From: RZYY01 sp036794825
Lineage (GTDB): Bacteria > Bacteroidota > Bacteroidia > Bacteroidales > 4484-276
Assembly: GCA_036794825.1 (NCBI GenBank)
Contig: DAIRGA010000038.1
Span: 1 to 40,482 of the forward strand
Reading direction: 5' to 3'
DNA: 40,482 nucleotides
The notes below the pieces were generated by a model that saw only the letters and a program-made list of their open reading frames with translations, did not search any database and was not told the origin of the DNA. A program made the translations under genes and the position numbers. Shown piece by piece: positions 7,300-14,525 of this stretch. Position 1 is the stretch's first letter, and each line of letters opens with the position of its first letter.

Positions 7300-8637
7300 A
7301 TGATACCCGATAAAGAATCACAAAATGTTGAGTTCAAGCAAGGATGGCATGATGACTATCTGAAATGGGTATGTGGTTTTGCTAATGCTGGTGGTGGAAG
7401 TCTTTTTGTGGGCGTTAACGATGAAGGGAAGGTTTGCGGTTTAAACAACTCCCGGCAACTGATGGAAGAAATACCCTCTAAAACAAGAGACCTGATGGGT
7501 GTGACTGTTGCTGTTAATCTACTAAATGAAAAAGGGAAGGATTGTATCGAAATTATCACACCGGAATACAATACACCAATATCACTGAGAGGAAGGTATT
7601 ACTATCGAAGCGGCAGCACAAACGCTGAGTTGACCGGTAATGCACTAACAGATTTTCTGATGCGAAAATTTGGAAAAACCTGGGATGATGTTTACGAAAT
7701 TTCATACTCACCTGAATTAATTGACACCAAAACAATTGAAATCTTTAAAAGATTAGCGCTTGATCGACTGCCGGGAGTTTCGGCTGAGAACGACCCGCAG
7801 ATACTCTTACAAAAATTGAATTTGATAAAGAATGGCAAGCTAAAAAGGGCAGCAATTTTACTCTTTGGGTCAGAGCCGCAGGATTTCTTTAAACAAGCAC
7901 ACATAAGAATCGGGAAATTTGCCTCTGATGTGGATATTATCTCCAGCGATCTCATTGTCGGTAACTTGTTTCAGCAGGTAGATCAGGCTTTGAATATCCT
8001 GAAGGCGAAATATTTAACAAGCGCCATCACCTACGAAGGTATCCATAGACGCGAAATACTTGAATACCCCTACCTGGCTCTTCGTGAAGCAATCTTAAAC
8101 GCAATAATCCATCGGGATTACCTCACAACATCTGCAATTCAAATCAGAATCTACAGCAACAAACTAATCATTCTCAACGAAGGCGCTTTGCCTCATGAAA
8201 TTAAGGTTGAAGACCTGAAAGTGACACACCTTTCAAAACCCCGGAATATGCTGCTTGCAGATGTATTTTACAAAGCAGGTTTTATTGAGAGTTGGGGACG
8301 AGGTACGCTCAAAATGATTGCTGAATGCCTGCACCAAAACCTGCCTGAACCTGAATTTGAAAGTAAAAATCACATGTTTTCCGTGTTATTTAAAAAAACC
8401 GACCTGAAAACCGACCTGAAAACCGACCTGAAAACCGACCTGAAAAATTACACTATTGAGGATCACATTTTGGCAATTATAGCTGATGATAATCGGGTCA
8501 CAATACAAGTAATTGCAGAGAAGGTTGGAAAAGGGATAACCACAACCAAAGAATATTTGAATAAATTAAAAAAGAAGGGTGTAATCAAACGCATCGGCCC
8601 CGCAAAAGGCGGCCATTGGCAAATAATCAACCTTTAA
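7300..8637 (+). CDS. AlbA_2/HATPase_c_4 regulator with winged-helix tail (copy 1)
   Basis: A 445-aa protein of the Schlafen AlbA_2 family fused to a HATPase-like domain, often annotated as a RecG-like or ATP-binding transcriptional regulator. The AlbA_2 domain is at about 5-125 (NVEFKQGW, then FANAGGGSLFVGVND, then YYRSGSTN). The HATPase-like domain is at about 190-360, with REAILNAIIHRDY (around 261) and GFIESWGRGTLKM. A four-residue tandem repeat (TDLK, about four copies, 12-bp unit, about 8397-8446) links it to a C-terminal helix-turn-helix (385-445) ending in KGGHWQIINL. The last codons ATC AAC CTT TAA form part of the flanking repeat word. The function in this locus is unknown. Its tail is duplicated at 1-98, and part of it at 10549-10607. 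Confidence 0.86.
   Translation: MIPDKESQNVEFKQGWHDDYLKWVCGFANAGGGSLFVGVNDEGKVCGLNNSRQLMEEIPSKTRDLMGVTVAVNLLNEKGKDCIEIITPEYNTPISLRGRYYYRSGSTNAELTGNALTDFLMRKFGKTWDDVYEISYSPELIDTKTIEIFKRLALDRLPGVSAENDPQILLQKLNLIKNGKLKRAAILLFGSEPQDFFKQAHIRIGKFASDVDIISSDLIVGNLFQQVDQALNILKAKYLTSAITYEGIHRREILEYPYLALREAILNAIIHRDYLTTSAIQIRIYSNKLIILNEGALPHEIKVEDLKVTHLSKPRNMLLADVFYKAGFIESWGRGTLKMIAECLHQNLPEPEFESKNHMFSVLFKKTDLKTDLKTDLKTDLKNYTIEDHILAIIADDNRVTIQVIAEKVGKGITTTKEYLNKLKKKGVIKRIGPAKGGHWQIINL
8391..8450. repeat. 12-bp tandem repeat in AlbA_2 gene copy 1 (TDLK)
   Basis: ACCGACCTGAAA is repeated about four times in frame, encoding TDLK between the HATPase-like domain and the helix-turn-helix. The other two complete AlbA_2 genes have 12-bp tandem repeats of different sequence at the same place. 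Confidence 0.9.
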
Positions 8638-8855
8638 ACTTTTCAACCCTTCAACTTTTCAACCCTTCAACCTTTAAACTTTTCAACCCTTCAACTTTTC
8701 AACCCTTAAACTTTTCAACTCTTCAACTTTTCAACCCTTAAACTTTTCAACCCTTCAACCCTCGTCTCTGCGATCCCGCACACTTGTGGTGAGCTTGTCG
8801 AACCATGCCGGGAGAAGCAGCCTCAACCTTTCAACTCTTCAACCTCCCACCTTCA
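8638..8855. repeat. TTCAACC/TTTAAAC word array with a CTGCGA...GAAGCAG element
   Basis: CTTTTCAACCCTTCAACTTT and CTTAAACTTTTCAACC units run from the stop codon of the preceding gene to about 8762. A CTGCGA...GAAGCAG element follows (8768-8820). Its core has TCCCG/CGGGA arms around a GTGAGCTTGTCGAACC phrase, resembling a repeat common in many bacterial genomes. A final TTCAACCTCCCACC runs to the ATG at 8856. An in-frame ATG at 8805 lies inside the repeat and is unlikely to be the start. Confidence 0.85.
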
Positions 8856-10337
8856 ATGAAAATTGAGCAAATACTAAAATTGCCTGAAGGTCGCAGACTG
8901 GAATTTAAGGTAACTTTACCATCCAAATCTGATCTGGCAAAAACCATTTGTGCTTATGCCAACGATGCTGGAGGTGATATCTATATTGGAATCCAGGATA
9001 ATCCGAGGTTAATTGTTGGTTTGCCCGAAGATGAACTCGTAGAACTCGAAGAACAGATCAGTAACATCATCTTTACTCGCTGCTATCCAACTATTATCCC
9101 TGATATTTCATTAATTACCACCGAAGAAAAGTATTTAATAAAAATATCAGTTTACCGTGGCAGTTTGCCACCATATTATTTGAAGGAGTCGGGTAAAGAT
9201 GAGGGTACCTTTATTCGGGTAGGATCTACCAATAGAAAAGCCGACCAGGTAATTGTTGAGGAACTTGAGCGAAAAAAAAGAAATGTGTCTTTTGATAGTG
9301 AACTGATTTTTGACAAACCAGCAAAAAATTTGGTAATTACGTCATTTGAATCGTTATACCAGGATAAAACAGGTGAAATATTATCTGTTCCGACACTTAA
9401 AAAGCTTGAGCTATTAAAACTGAATCATGGCATCGAATATCCGACAAATGCCCTGTTGCTCTTTTCTGACGACAATCTTCGCAACCATTATTTCCATTTC
9501 GCAAAAGTAGAATGTGCAAGGTTTAAAGGAACTGATAGCGATGAGTTCATCGATCAGAAAAGTATCACTTCAAACATTGCGTCTCAATCAGAAGAAGCAT
9601 ATAATTTTATATTGAGGCATATCAATAAAGGAGCTTTTATAGAAGGAGTCTATACAAAATCTCGTTGGGAATATCCGGTTAAGGCAATCCGTGAAGTGAT
9701 TCGTAATGCAGTGGTTCACCGCGACTATTCTTTAACTGGGAAAGATATTAAAGTAGCAGTTTATGACGATATGGTAGAAGTGACCAGTCCCGGCCTGCTT
9801 CCACCATCTATAGATTACAGTGCTATGGATAGTCGCCAGTCTGATGCAAGAAACAAAGTAATAGCACCTGTTTTTAAGAAACTGGGAATCATTGACCAAT
9901 GGGGAAATGGCCTGAAGCTTATTGCTGACGAACTTAAAGACTATCCTGAAATTGTTTTTCGGTGGAAAGAAGTTGGATTATCTTTTCAGGTTCAATTCAT
10001 TAAGGCAGATTTTAAAGCTGACCTTCAATCCCGGCAAGAGTTAGGGCAAGAGTTAGGGCAAGAGTTAGGGCAAGAGTTAGGGCAAGAGCAAAAGGAAAAA
10101 ACCCTGTTTACTTTGCTTCTGGAACAACTTCAAATAAAACCCTTATCACGGAGAGAACTTATGATGGCATTCGGAATGAAAACAGTTTCAGGTTACCTTA
10201 ATCGTACCCTGAAAAAACTTCAATCATATGAATTGATCAAGCATACCATTCCTGATAACCCGAACCATCCGAATCAAAAATTTCGGATTACCGGAAGAGG
10301 GATAAACTTTATTCAACTGGTGAATGATCGAAATTGA
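8856..10337 (+). CDS. AlbA_2/HATPase_c_4 regulator with winged-helix tail (copy 2)
   Basis: A 493-aa protein with the same architecture as copy 1 but diverged in sequence. The AlbA_2 domain (about 5-130) has GRRLEFKVT and YANDAGGDIYIGIQD. The HATPase-like domain has REVIRNAVVHRDYSLTGKD (around 280-298) and GIIDQWGNGLKLI. A tandem QELG linker at about 394-411 (12-bp unit GAGTTAGGGCAA, 10036-10088) is followed by a C-terminal winged-helix-like region containing SGYLNRTLKKL and PNHPNQKFRITGRG. ATG 8856 is preferred over 8805 because residues from 8805 (MPGEAASTFQLF...) are translated repeat. It lies among other accessory genes, and its role in the polysaccharide locus is unknown. Confidence 0.85.
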   Translation: MKIEQILKLPEGRRLEFKVTLPSKSDLAKTICAYANDAGGDIYIGIQDNPRLIVGLPEDELVELEEQISNIIFTRCYPTIIPDISLITTEEKYLIKISVYRGSLPPYYLKESGKDEGTFIRVGSTNRKADQVIVEELERKKRNVSFDSELIFDKPAKNLVITSFESLYQDKTGEILSVPTLKKLELLKLNHGIEYPTNALLLFSDDNLRNHYFHFAKVECARFKGTDSDEFIDQKSITSNIASQSEEAYNFILRHINKGAFIEGVYTKSRWEYPVKAIREVIRNAVVHRDYSLTGKDIKVAVYDDMVEVTSPGLLPPSIDYSAMDSRQSDARNKVIAPVFKKLGIIDQWGNGLKLIADELKDYPEIVFRWKEVGLSFQVQFIKADFKADLQSRQELGQELGQELGQELGQEQKEKTLFTLLLEQLQIKPLSRRELMMAFGMKTVSGYLNRTLKKLQSYELIKHTIPDNPNHPNQKFRITGRGINFIQLVNDRN

Positions 10338-10354
10338 GATTAACAGATAAATAG

Positions 10355-10607
10355 GATGCAGACTCGCTTAAAATCAAAGCGGGTTTGGATACGACAAATG
10401 TTACCGAAAATGTTACTGAAAATAGGTTGGATTTAGTTTTAAATGAGATTAAGCTCAATCCAAAAACTATCTTATGATCAGCCAGGCAAGGTACTGAATC
10501 TAACGCGAATGACAGTTTTTCGTGACATCGAAAAACTTAAAGAAGAGGGTAAAATCAAACGCATCGGCCCCGCAAAAGGAGGCCATTGGCAAATAATCAA
10601 CCTTTAA
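10355..10607 (+). pseudogene. Remnant of a further AlbA_2/HATPase gene (3' end, frameshifted)
   Basis: Bases 10355-10477 read DADSLKIKAGLDTTNVTENV..., with another 4-residue tandem repeat (NVTE, twice), then the start of a helix-turn-helix, and stop at TGA 10475. A different frame from 10509 continues as MTVFRDIEKLKEEGKIKRIG and ends GGHWQIINL with TAA at 10605-10607. This looks like the linker and winged helix of an AlbA_2-type gene broken by a frameshift and missing its 5' part. The final 57 bases nearly match the tails at 1-98 and 8540-8637. Confidence 0.75.
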
Positions 10608-10906
10608 ACTCTTCAACCTTTCTCCAAAGGAGTCCTTCGGACAACCCTTCAACCTTTAAACTCTTCAACCTTTAAACTTTTAAACCTATCAACCAACTCA
10701 ACGACTCTGCGAGGGAGGCACCCTGCCTGACTGCGTCACGCAGGCAGGGACCGAAGCAGCCTCAACCTTCTCAACCTTTCATCCTTTAAACTCTTCAACT
10801 TTTCAACCTTTAAACTTTTCAACCCTTCAACCCTTAAACTTCTCAACCTTTAAACCCTTCAACTTTTCAACTCTCTCAACTTTTCAACTCTTCAACCCTC
10901 TCACCC
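10608..10906. repeat. Word-repeat block repeating the arrangement at 99-230
   Basis: TTCAACC/TTTAAAC words with a short hairpin-like insert near 10622-10646 (TCCAAAGGAGTCCTTCGGA). The CTGCGA...GAAGCAG element with CCCTGCCTG/CAGGCAGGG arms follows (10707-10759), then more words up to the ATG at 10907. The 10640-10790 section is nearly identical to about 80-225. The block ends CTCTCACCCATG, very like the end of the 11270-11450 block. Confidence 0.87.
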
Positions 10907-11269
10907 ATGTACGCATTCGCTTTTGAAAAACTAGCCGTATGGCAAAACAGCAGGACGTTGGTAAAAGAAATCTACAAAATCACCAGATCATTTCCTGAAG
11001 ATGAAAAGTTTGGACTTGTATCTCAGATGCGAAGAGCCATCATTTCGGTAAGTTCGAACATTGCTGAAGGATCATCAAGAAGCACAAAAAAAGATCAGGC
11101 AAACTTCTACACCATAGCGTTTAGCAGCCTTATGGAAGTATTGAGTCAGGTTATTTTATCCTGGGACTTAGAGTTCATCACCGAAAACCAATACATTGAA
11201 CTCAGAAACCCAATTGAAGAAATCAGCAAACAACTCAACGCCCTGCGCAACGCAGCCCTCAACCCTTAA
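10907..11269 (+). CDS. Four helix bundle protein (S23/Avd-like family), second copy
   Basis: A 120-aa protein with the classic family layout: FEKLAVWQNSRTLVKEIYKI at 6-25, then FPEDEKFGLVSQMRRAIISV (30-49), SSNIAEGSSRSTKKDQANFY (50-69), and a final helix pair with IEEISKQLNALRNA. It belongs to the subgroup whose second helix reads RRA..SV.SNIAEG and is only distantly related to the 3623 gene. The function is unknown, with nucleic-acid binding a family-level suggestion. The final codons CTC AAC CCT TAA are the CTCAACCCTTAAAC repeat word, so the repeat appears to supply the end of the protein. It sits just upstream of the dehydratase gene. Confidence 0.9.
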   Translation: MYAFAFEKLAVWQNSRTLVKEIYKITRSFPEDEKFGLVSQMRRAIISVSSNIAEGSSRSTKKDQANFYTIAFSSLMEVLSQVILSWDLEFITENQYIELRNPIEEISKQLNALRNAALNP

Positions 11270-11450
11270 ACTCTTCAACCTTCTCAACCTTTCAACCCTT
11301 CAACTTTTCAACCTTTCAACTCTTCAACCCTTAAACTTTTCAACCTTTCAACTTTTCAACCTTTCAACCCTTCAATTCCTTAACTCTTCAACCTTTCAAC
11401 CCTTAAACTTTTAAACCCTTCAACCCTTCAACTCTTCAACCTTCTCACCC
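11270..11450. repeat. TTCAACC/TTTAAAC word array
   Basis: About 180 bases of TTCAACCTTTCAACCCTTCA-type words with no other content. The array runs from the stop of the four-helix gene to CTTCTCACCCATG at the start of the dehydratase. An open frame of about 72 codons through it (11196-11414) is translated repeat. Confidence 0.9.
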
Positions 11451-12428
11451 ATGCACGCATTAATCACCGGCGCCGACGGCTTCATAGGCTCACACCTCAC
11501 CGAACTCTTACTCAGCAAAGGCTACAAAGTCCGCGCACTGTCATACTACAACAGCTTCAACTACTGGGGCTGGCTCGAAGACATCGCGGCTAACCCGAAT
11601 CTAGAAGTGGTAACCGGCGATGTGCGCGACCCCCATTTCTGTAAAGAGATCGTTAAAGGAGTGGACATCATCTTCCATCTCGCAGCGCTCATTGCCATTC
11701 CCTATTCCTATGTAGCCCCCGACAGCTATGTGGACACCAACGTCAAAGGAACTTTGAACATCTGCCAGGCGGCAAAAGAGGCCGGGAACATCCGCGTGAT
11801 TCATACTTCCACATCAGAAGTTTACGGAACAGCGCAATATGTACCCATTGACGAAAAGCACCCGAAGCAGCCGCAGTCGCCTTACAGCGCCAGCAAGATT
11901 GGAGCCGATATGATGGCCATGAGTTTTTACAATGCCTTCGGACTGCCCGTTACCATTGCCCGCCCGTTTAATACCTACGGACCGCGCCAGTCTGCCCGCG
12001 CCATCATCCCAACCATCATCACCCAGATTGCCGCCGGAATCAAAGAAATTAAGCTGGGCGACCTCACACCCACCCGCGACTTCAATTATGTAAAAGATAC
12101 CGCCCGTGGATTCCTCGCCCTCGCTGAATGTGACGAAACCATCGGAAAAGAGATCAACATCGCCTCCAACACCGAAATCTCAATGGCCGACACTTTGAAC
12201 CTGATAAAGAGCATAATGAATAGTGATGTTCAGTTTATTACAGATGAGCAGCGATTACGCCCAAAAGACTCAGAAGTATTCCGCCTTAAGGGAGATAATT
12301 CATTGATTCATGAGTTAACCGGCTGGATACCTGAACATAGCCTGCAGCAAGGGCTGGCCGAAACCATTGACTGGTTCAAAAGCCCTGGAAACTTTAAGAA
12401 GTACAAAGCAGGTATTTATAATGTTTGA
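11451..12428 (+). CDS. NAD-dependent sugar-nucleotide 4,6-dehydratase, LegB-like
   Basis: A 325-aa extended SDR resembling LegB-type 4,6-dehydratases. NAD binding is ITGADGFIGSHL (5-16). The active site has STSEVYG (120-126) and YSASK (145-149, YxxxK). RPFNTYGPRQSARA (171-184) is a substrate-domain signature. These enzymes convert an NDP-GlcNAc to its 4-keto-6-deoxy form, which feeds the aminotransferase encoded at 14526. LegB of the legionaminate pathway uses a GDP-sugar in Campylobacter; the substrate here is not determinable. No LegI/NeuB-like synthase is present, so the end product is more likely a diamino- or amino-dideoxyhexose than a nonulosonate (inference). Its last 80 codons have a diverged counterpart at 14282-14524. 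Confidence 0.85.
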   Translation: MHALITGADGFIGSHLTELLLSKGYKVRALSYYNSFNYWGWLEDIAANPNLEVVTGDVRDPHFCKEIVKGVDIIFHLAALIAIPYSYVAPDSYVDTNVKGTLNICQAAKEAGNIRVIHTSTSEVYGTAQYVPIDEKHPKQPQSPYSASKIGADMMAMSFYNAFGLPVTIARPFNTYGPRQSARAIIPTIITQIAAGIKEIKLGDLTPTRDFNYVKDTARGFLALAECDETIGKEINIASNTEISMADTLNLIKSIMNSDVQFITDEQRLRPKDSEVFRLKGDNSLIHELTGWIPEHSLQQGLAETIDWFKSPGNFKKYKAGIYNV

Positions 12429-12481
12429 GGTTGGAGGTTGGACGTTTGACGTTTTTTACTTAGACAAATTGAGTTAACAGA
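12429..12481. repeat. Short reversed word-repeat trace
   Basis: GGTTGGAGGTTGGACGTTTG directly follows the dehydratase stop. It is the reverse complement of the CCAACGTCC/CCAACCTCC words used elsewhere, so here the repeat lies in the opposite orientation. No gene. Confidence 0.6.
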
Positions 12482-12600
12482 ATGAGAATAATGAAAATCG
12501 AGAGATTTGAAGATTTAGAAATTTGGCAGGAAGCAAAGGCATTTTCCAAAATGGTTTATTAAATTGCCAGTATTGAAAATATTTTAGCCAGTTAATTAGT
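12482..12600 (+). pseudogene. Four helix bundle gene remnant with internal deletion
   Basis: ATG 12482 opens MRIMKIERFEDLEIWQEAKA, the typical start of the family, and reaches a TAA stop at 12560 after 26 codons. The next bases in another frame read SIENILAS, matching the KNILAS near the end of the family member at 3623. The middle of the gene is missing. The remnant lies directly between the dehydratase and the third AlbA_2 gene. Confidence 0.7.
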
Positions 12601-12608
12601 TGTAAAAC

Positions 12609-14234
12609 ATGCCATTACCAATAAACATAGAGCACTTACTTGCAGCAAACAAAGTAGAAAGCAGCCGTATTGAATTCAAGGCAGGTTGGAATCCGGATGC
12701 AATTTACCGGACAGTGTGTGCATTTGCCAACGATTTCGACAATATCGGCGGAGGTTACATTGTTATTGGTGTTGAAGAAGAAAATGGAGTTGCTAAGCGT
12801 CCGGTTAAAGGATTGGATAATGCACAATTAGACACTATCCAACGTGAAATGATTGGGTTCAACAATCTGATTGAACCAACATATTTCCCTGCGGTTTCTG
12901 TTGAACAACTGGATGGTAAAAATATAATAGTGATGTGGGTTATGGGAGGCGCCTCCCGTCCTTACAAAGTACCTGAATATGTAACGCACAAGAAAAAAAT
13001 ACACCGTTATTACATACGATACAATTCGTCGTCAATTGTGCCTAAAGGGGATCTTGAACAGGAGTTGATTTCGCTCAGCAATCAAACACCATTTGACGAT
13101 CGTGGAAATTTACAGGCGTCTTATGCTGATATTTCAAAGATACTGCTTTACGACTATCTGACAGCGATAAACAGCCGGTTAGCCAGGGATATAGAGTTAC
13201 TTACCATCGAAGAAATACTCAAACAAATGGATTTGCTGGTAGGTTCTGCTGAAAAATATTATATTAAGAATGTGTGCATTATGCTGTTTTGCGAACAGCC
13301 GTTTCGGTTTTTTCCTTACACACAAGTTGATATTGTTATTTTTCCGGAAGGCAAGGCAGAAAACCCGGGTAATTTGATCGAAGTCCCAACGATAAGAGGA
13401 CCTGTTCATTTCATCATCAGGCAGGTTCTTGGTTATTTGCGCACAAACATCATTAAAGAGCGAATTGTTAAAATGCCAGACATAGCAGAAGCTAATCGCA
13501 TTTTTAATTATCCGTTTGAAGCACTCGAAGAAGCGGTTGTAAATGCTCTTTATCATCGCGATTATCAAATACAAGAGCCTGTTGAGATTACTGTTGAACC
13601 TAATAAAATTGAAATTATTAATTATGGGGGGCCGCACCGTTCCATAAAATACCAGGATATTAAAGCAGGAAAAATCTTCAAAGCACGTCGTTACCGTAAC
13701 CGCAGGTTGGGTGAGTTCCTTAAAGAGCTTGATCTAACCGAAGGCCGAAGCACCGGAATCCCTACCATTCAAAGCGCTTTAAGTAAAAATGGATCTCCTT
13801 TGGCGTTGTTCGATACCGATGATGACAGAACCTATTTTTTAGTCGAATTTCATTGCCACACAAACTTCATTAATTCATTAAATTTGAGTGAATTTGCCAG
13901 CACTCATTTTAATAATCAAAATACAGGTCAAGTAAAAGGTCAAGTAACAGGTCAAGTAGCAGGTCAAGTAACAGGACAAGTAACAGGACAAGAGATTGAC
14001 AATACTACCCTAAGACTTATACGAATTATGACCAACAAACAAATGTCAGTAAAAGAAATGATGCTGAAATTAAACTTAGCCGGTCGCGATAACTTCAGAA
14101 AAGGATATTTGCAGCCAGCCATAGAACAGGGCTATGTGGCAATGGCATTTCCTGCTAAGCCCAATCATCCTAATCAAAAGTATTATCTGACTTCTAAATC
14201 TCAGGAATTGCTCAATACCTTAAACAATCAATAA
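12609..14234 (+). CDS. AlbA_2/HATPase_c_4 regulator with winged-helix tail (copy 3)
   Basis: A 541-aa third member of the same family, clearly diverged from copies 1 and 2. The AlbA_2 domain (about 8-150) has SSRIEFKAGWNPDAIY and FANDFDNIGGGYIVIGVEEE. The HATPase-like domain has EEAVVNALYHRDYQ (around 303-316) and a LTEGRSTGIPTIQSAL segment. A tandem GQVT/GQVA/GQVK linker is at about 439-462 (12-bp unit, 13925-13995). A winged-helix-like C-terminus contains RDNFRKGYLQPAIEQGYV and PNHPNQKYYLTSKS. It interrupts what was probably a dehydratase-aminotransferase gene pair. Unlike copies 1 and 2, no TTCAACC array follows its stop. The function is unknown. Confidence 0.86.
   Translation: MPLPINIEHLLAANKVESSRIEFKAGWNPDAIYRTVCAFANDFDNIGGGYIVIGVEEENGVAKRPVKGLDNAQLDTIQREMIGFNNLIEPTYFPAVSVEQLDGKNIIVMWVMGGASRPYKVPEYVTHKKKIHRYYIRYNSSSIVPKGDLEQELISLSNQTPFDDRGNLQASYADISKILLYDYLTAINSRLARDIELLTIEEILKQMDLLVGSAEKYYIKNVCIMLFCEQPFRFFPYTQVDIVIFPEGKAENPGNLIEVPTIRGPVHFIIRQVLGYLRTNIIKERIVKMPDIAEANRIFNYPFEALEEAVVNALYHRDYQIQEPVEITVEPNKIEIINYGGPHRSIKYQDIKAGKIFKARRYRNRRLGEFLKELDLTEGRSTGIPTIQSALSKNGSPLALFDTDDDRTYFLVEFHCHTNFINSLNLSEFASTHFNNQNTGQVKGQVTGQVAGQVTGQVTGQEIDNTTLRLIRIMTNKQMSVKEMMLKLNLAGRDNFRKGYLQPAIEQGYVAMAFPAKPNHPNQKYYLTSKSQELLNTLNNQ
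13925..13995. repeat. 12-bp tandem repeat in AlbA_2 gene copy 3 (GQVT)
   Basis: GGTCAAGTAACA-type units, about six copies with small changes, encode GQVT/GQVK/GQVA/GQVT/GQVT/GQE. The position in the protein is the same as that of the TDLK and QELG repeats in the other copies. Confidence 0.88.
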
Positions 14235-14281
14235 TTAAATACTCCGCACAGTCAGAAGATTATTGAACATTATGAATCAAA

Positions 14282-14524
14282 ACTGAAACACTAATTCTCA
14301 TCAATGAAATTTTGCAAATCAATGTAAAGTTAATCGCCGATGAACAGCGCCTCCGACCAAAAGACTCCGAAGTTTTTCGATTGATGGGAGATAATAAGTT
14401 AATAAAGGAAATAACCGGCTGGTCACCGGAATACACCCTTGCACAAGGACTAAAGGAAACCATCAAGTGGTTTAAAAACCCTAAAAACCTGAAAAAAATC
14501 AAAACTAATATCTACAATTTATAA
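14282..14524 (+). pseudogene. 3' stub of a second LegB-like dehydratase gene
   Basis: In one frame the DNA reads TETLILINEILQINVKLIAD..., then EQRLRPKDSEVFRL, and ends IYNL with TAA at 14522-14524. It aligns with residues 247-325 of the intact dehydratase (TLNLIKSIMNSDVQFITDEQ... to IYNV). The two copies have clearly diverged at the DNA level, so this is not a recent duplication. A stop lies just upstream (14273-14275) and homology starts at about 14282. The stub ends one base before the aminotransferase start, the spacing expected of the original operon partner. Confidence 0.82.
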
Positions 14525-14525
14525 T

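Noticed and set aside
6999..7313. 104-codon open frame on the + strand
   Set aside because: It translates repeat words only (NAQRLTPNAQRLT pattern) and runs into the start of the real gene at 7300.
8805..8855. N-terminal extension of AlbA_2 copy 2 to ATG 8805
   Set aside because: Residues MPGEAASTFQLF are translated CTGCGA...GAAGCAG repeat; the domain begins at MKIEQILKLPEGRRLEFK (8856).
11196..11414. 72-codon open frame on the + strand
   Set aside because: It overlaps the four-helix gene and otherwise translates TTCAACC words into STLQLFN repeats.
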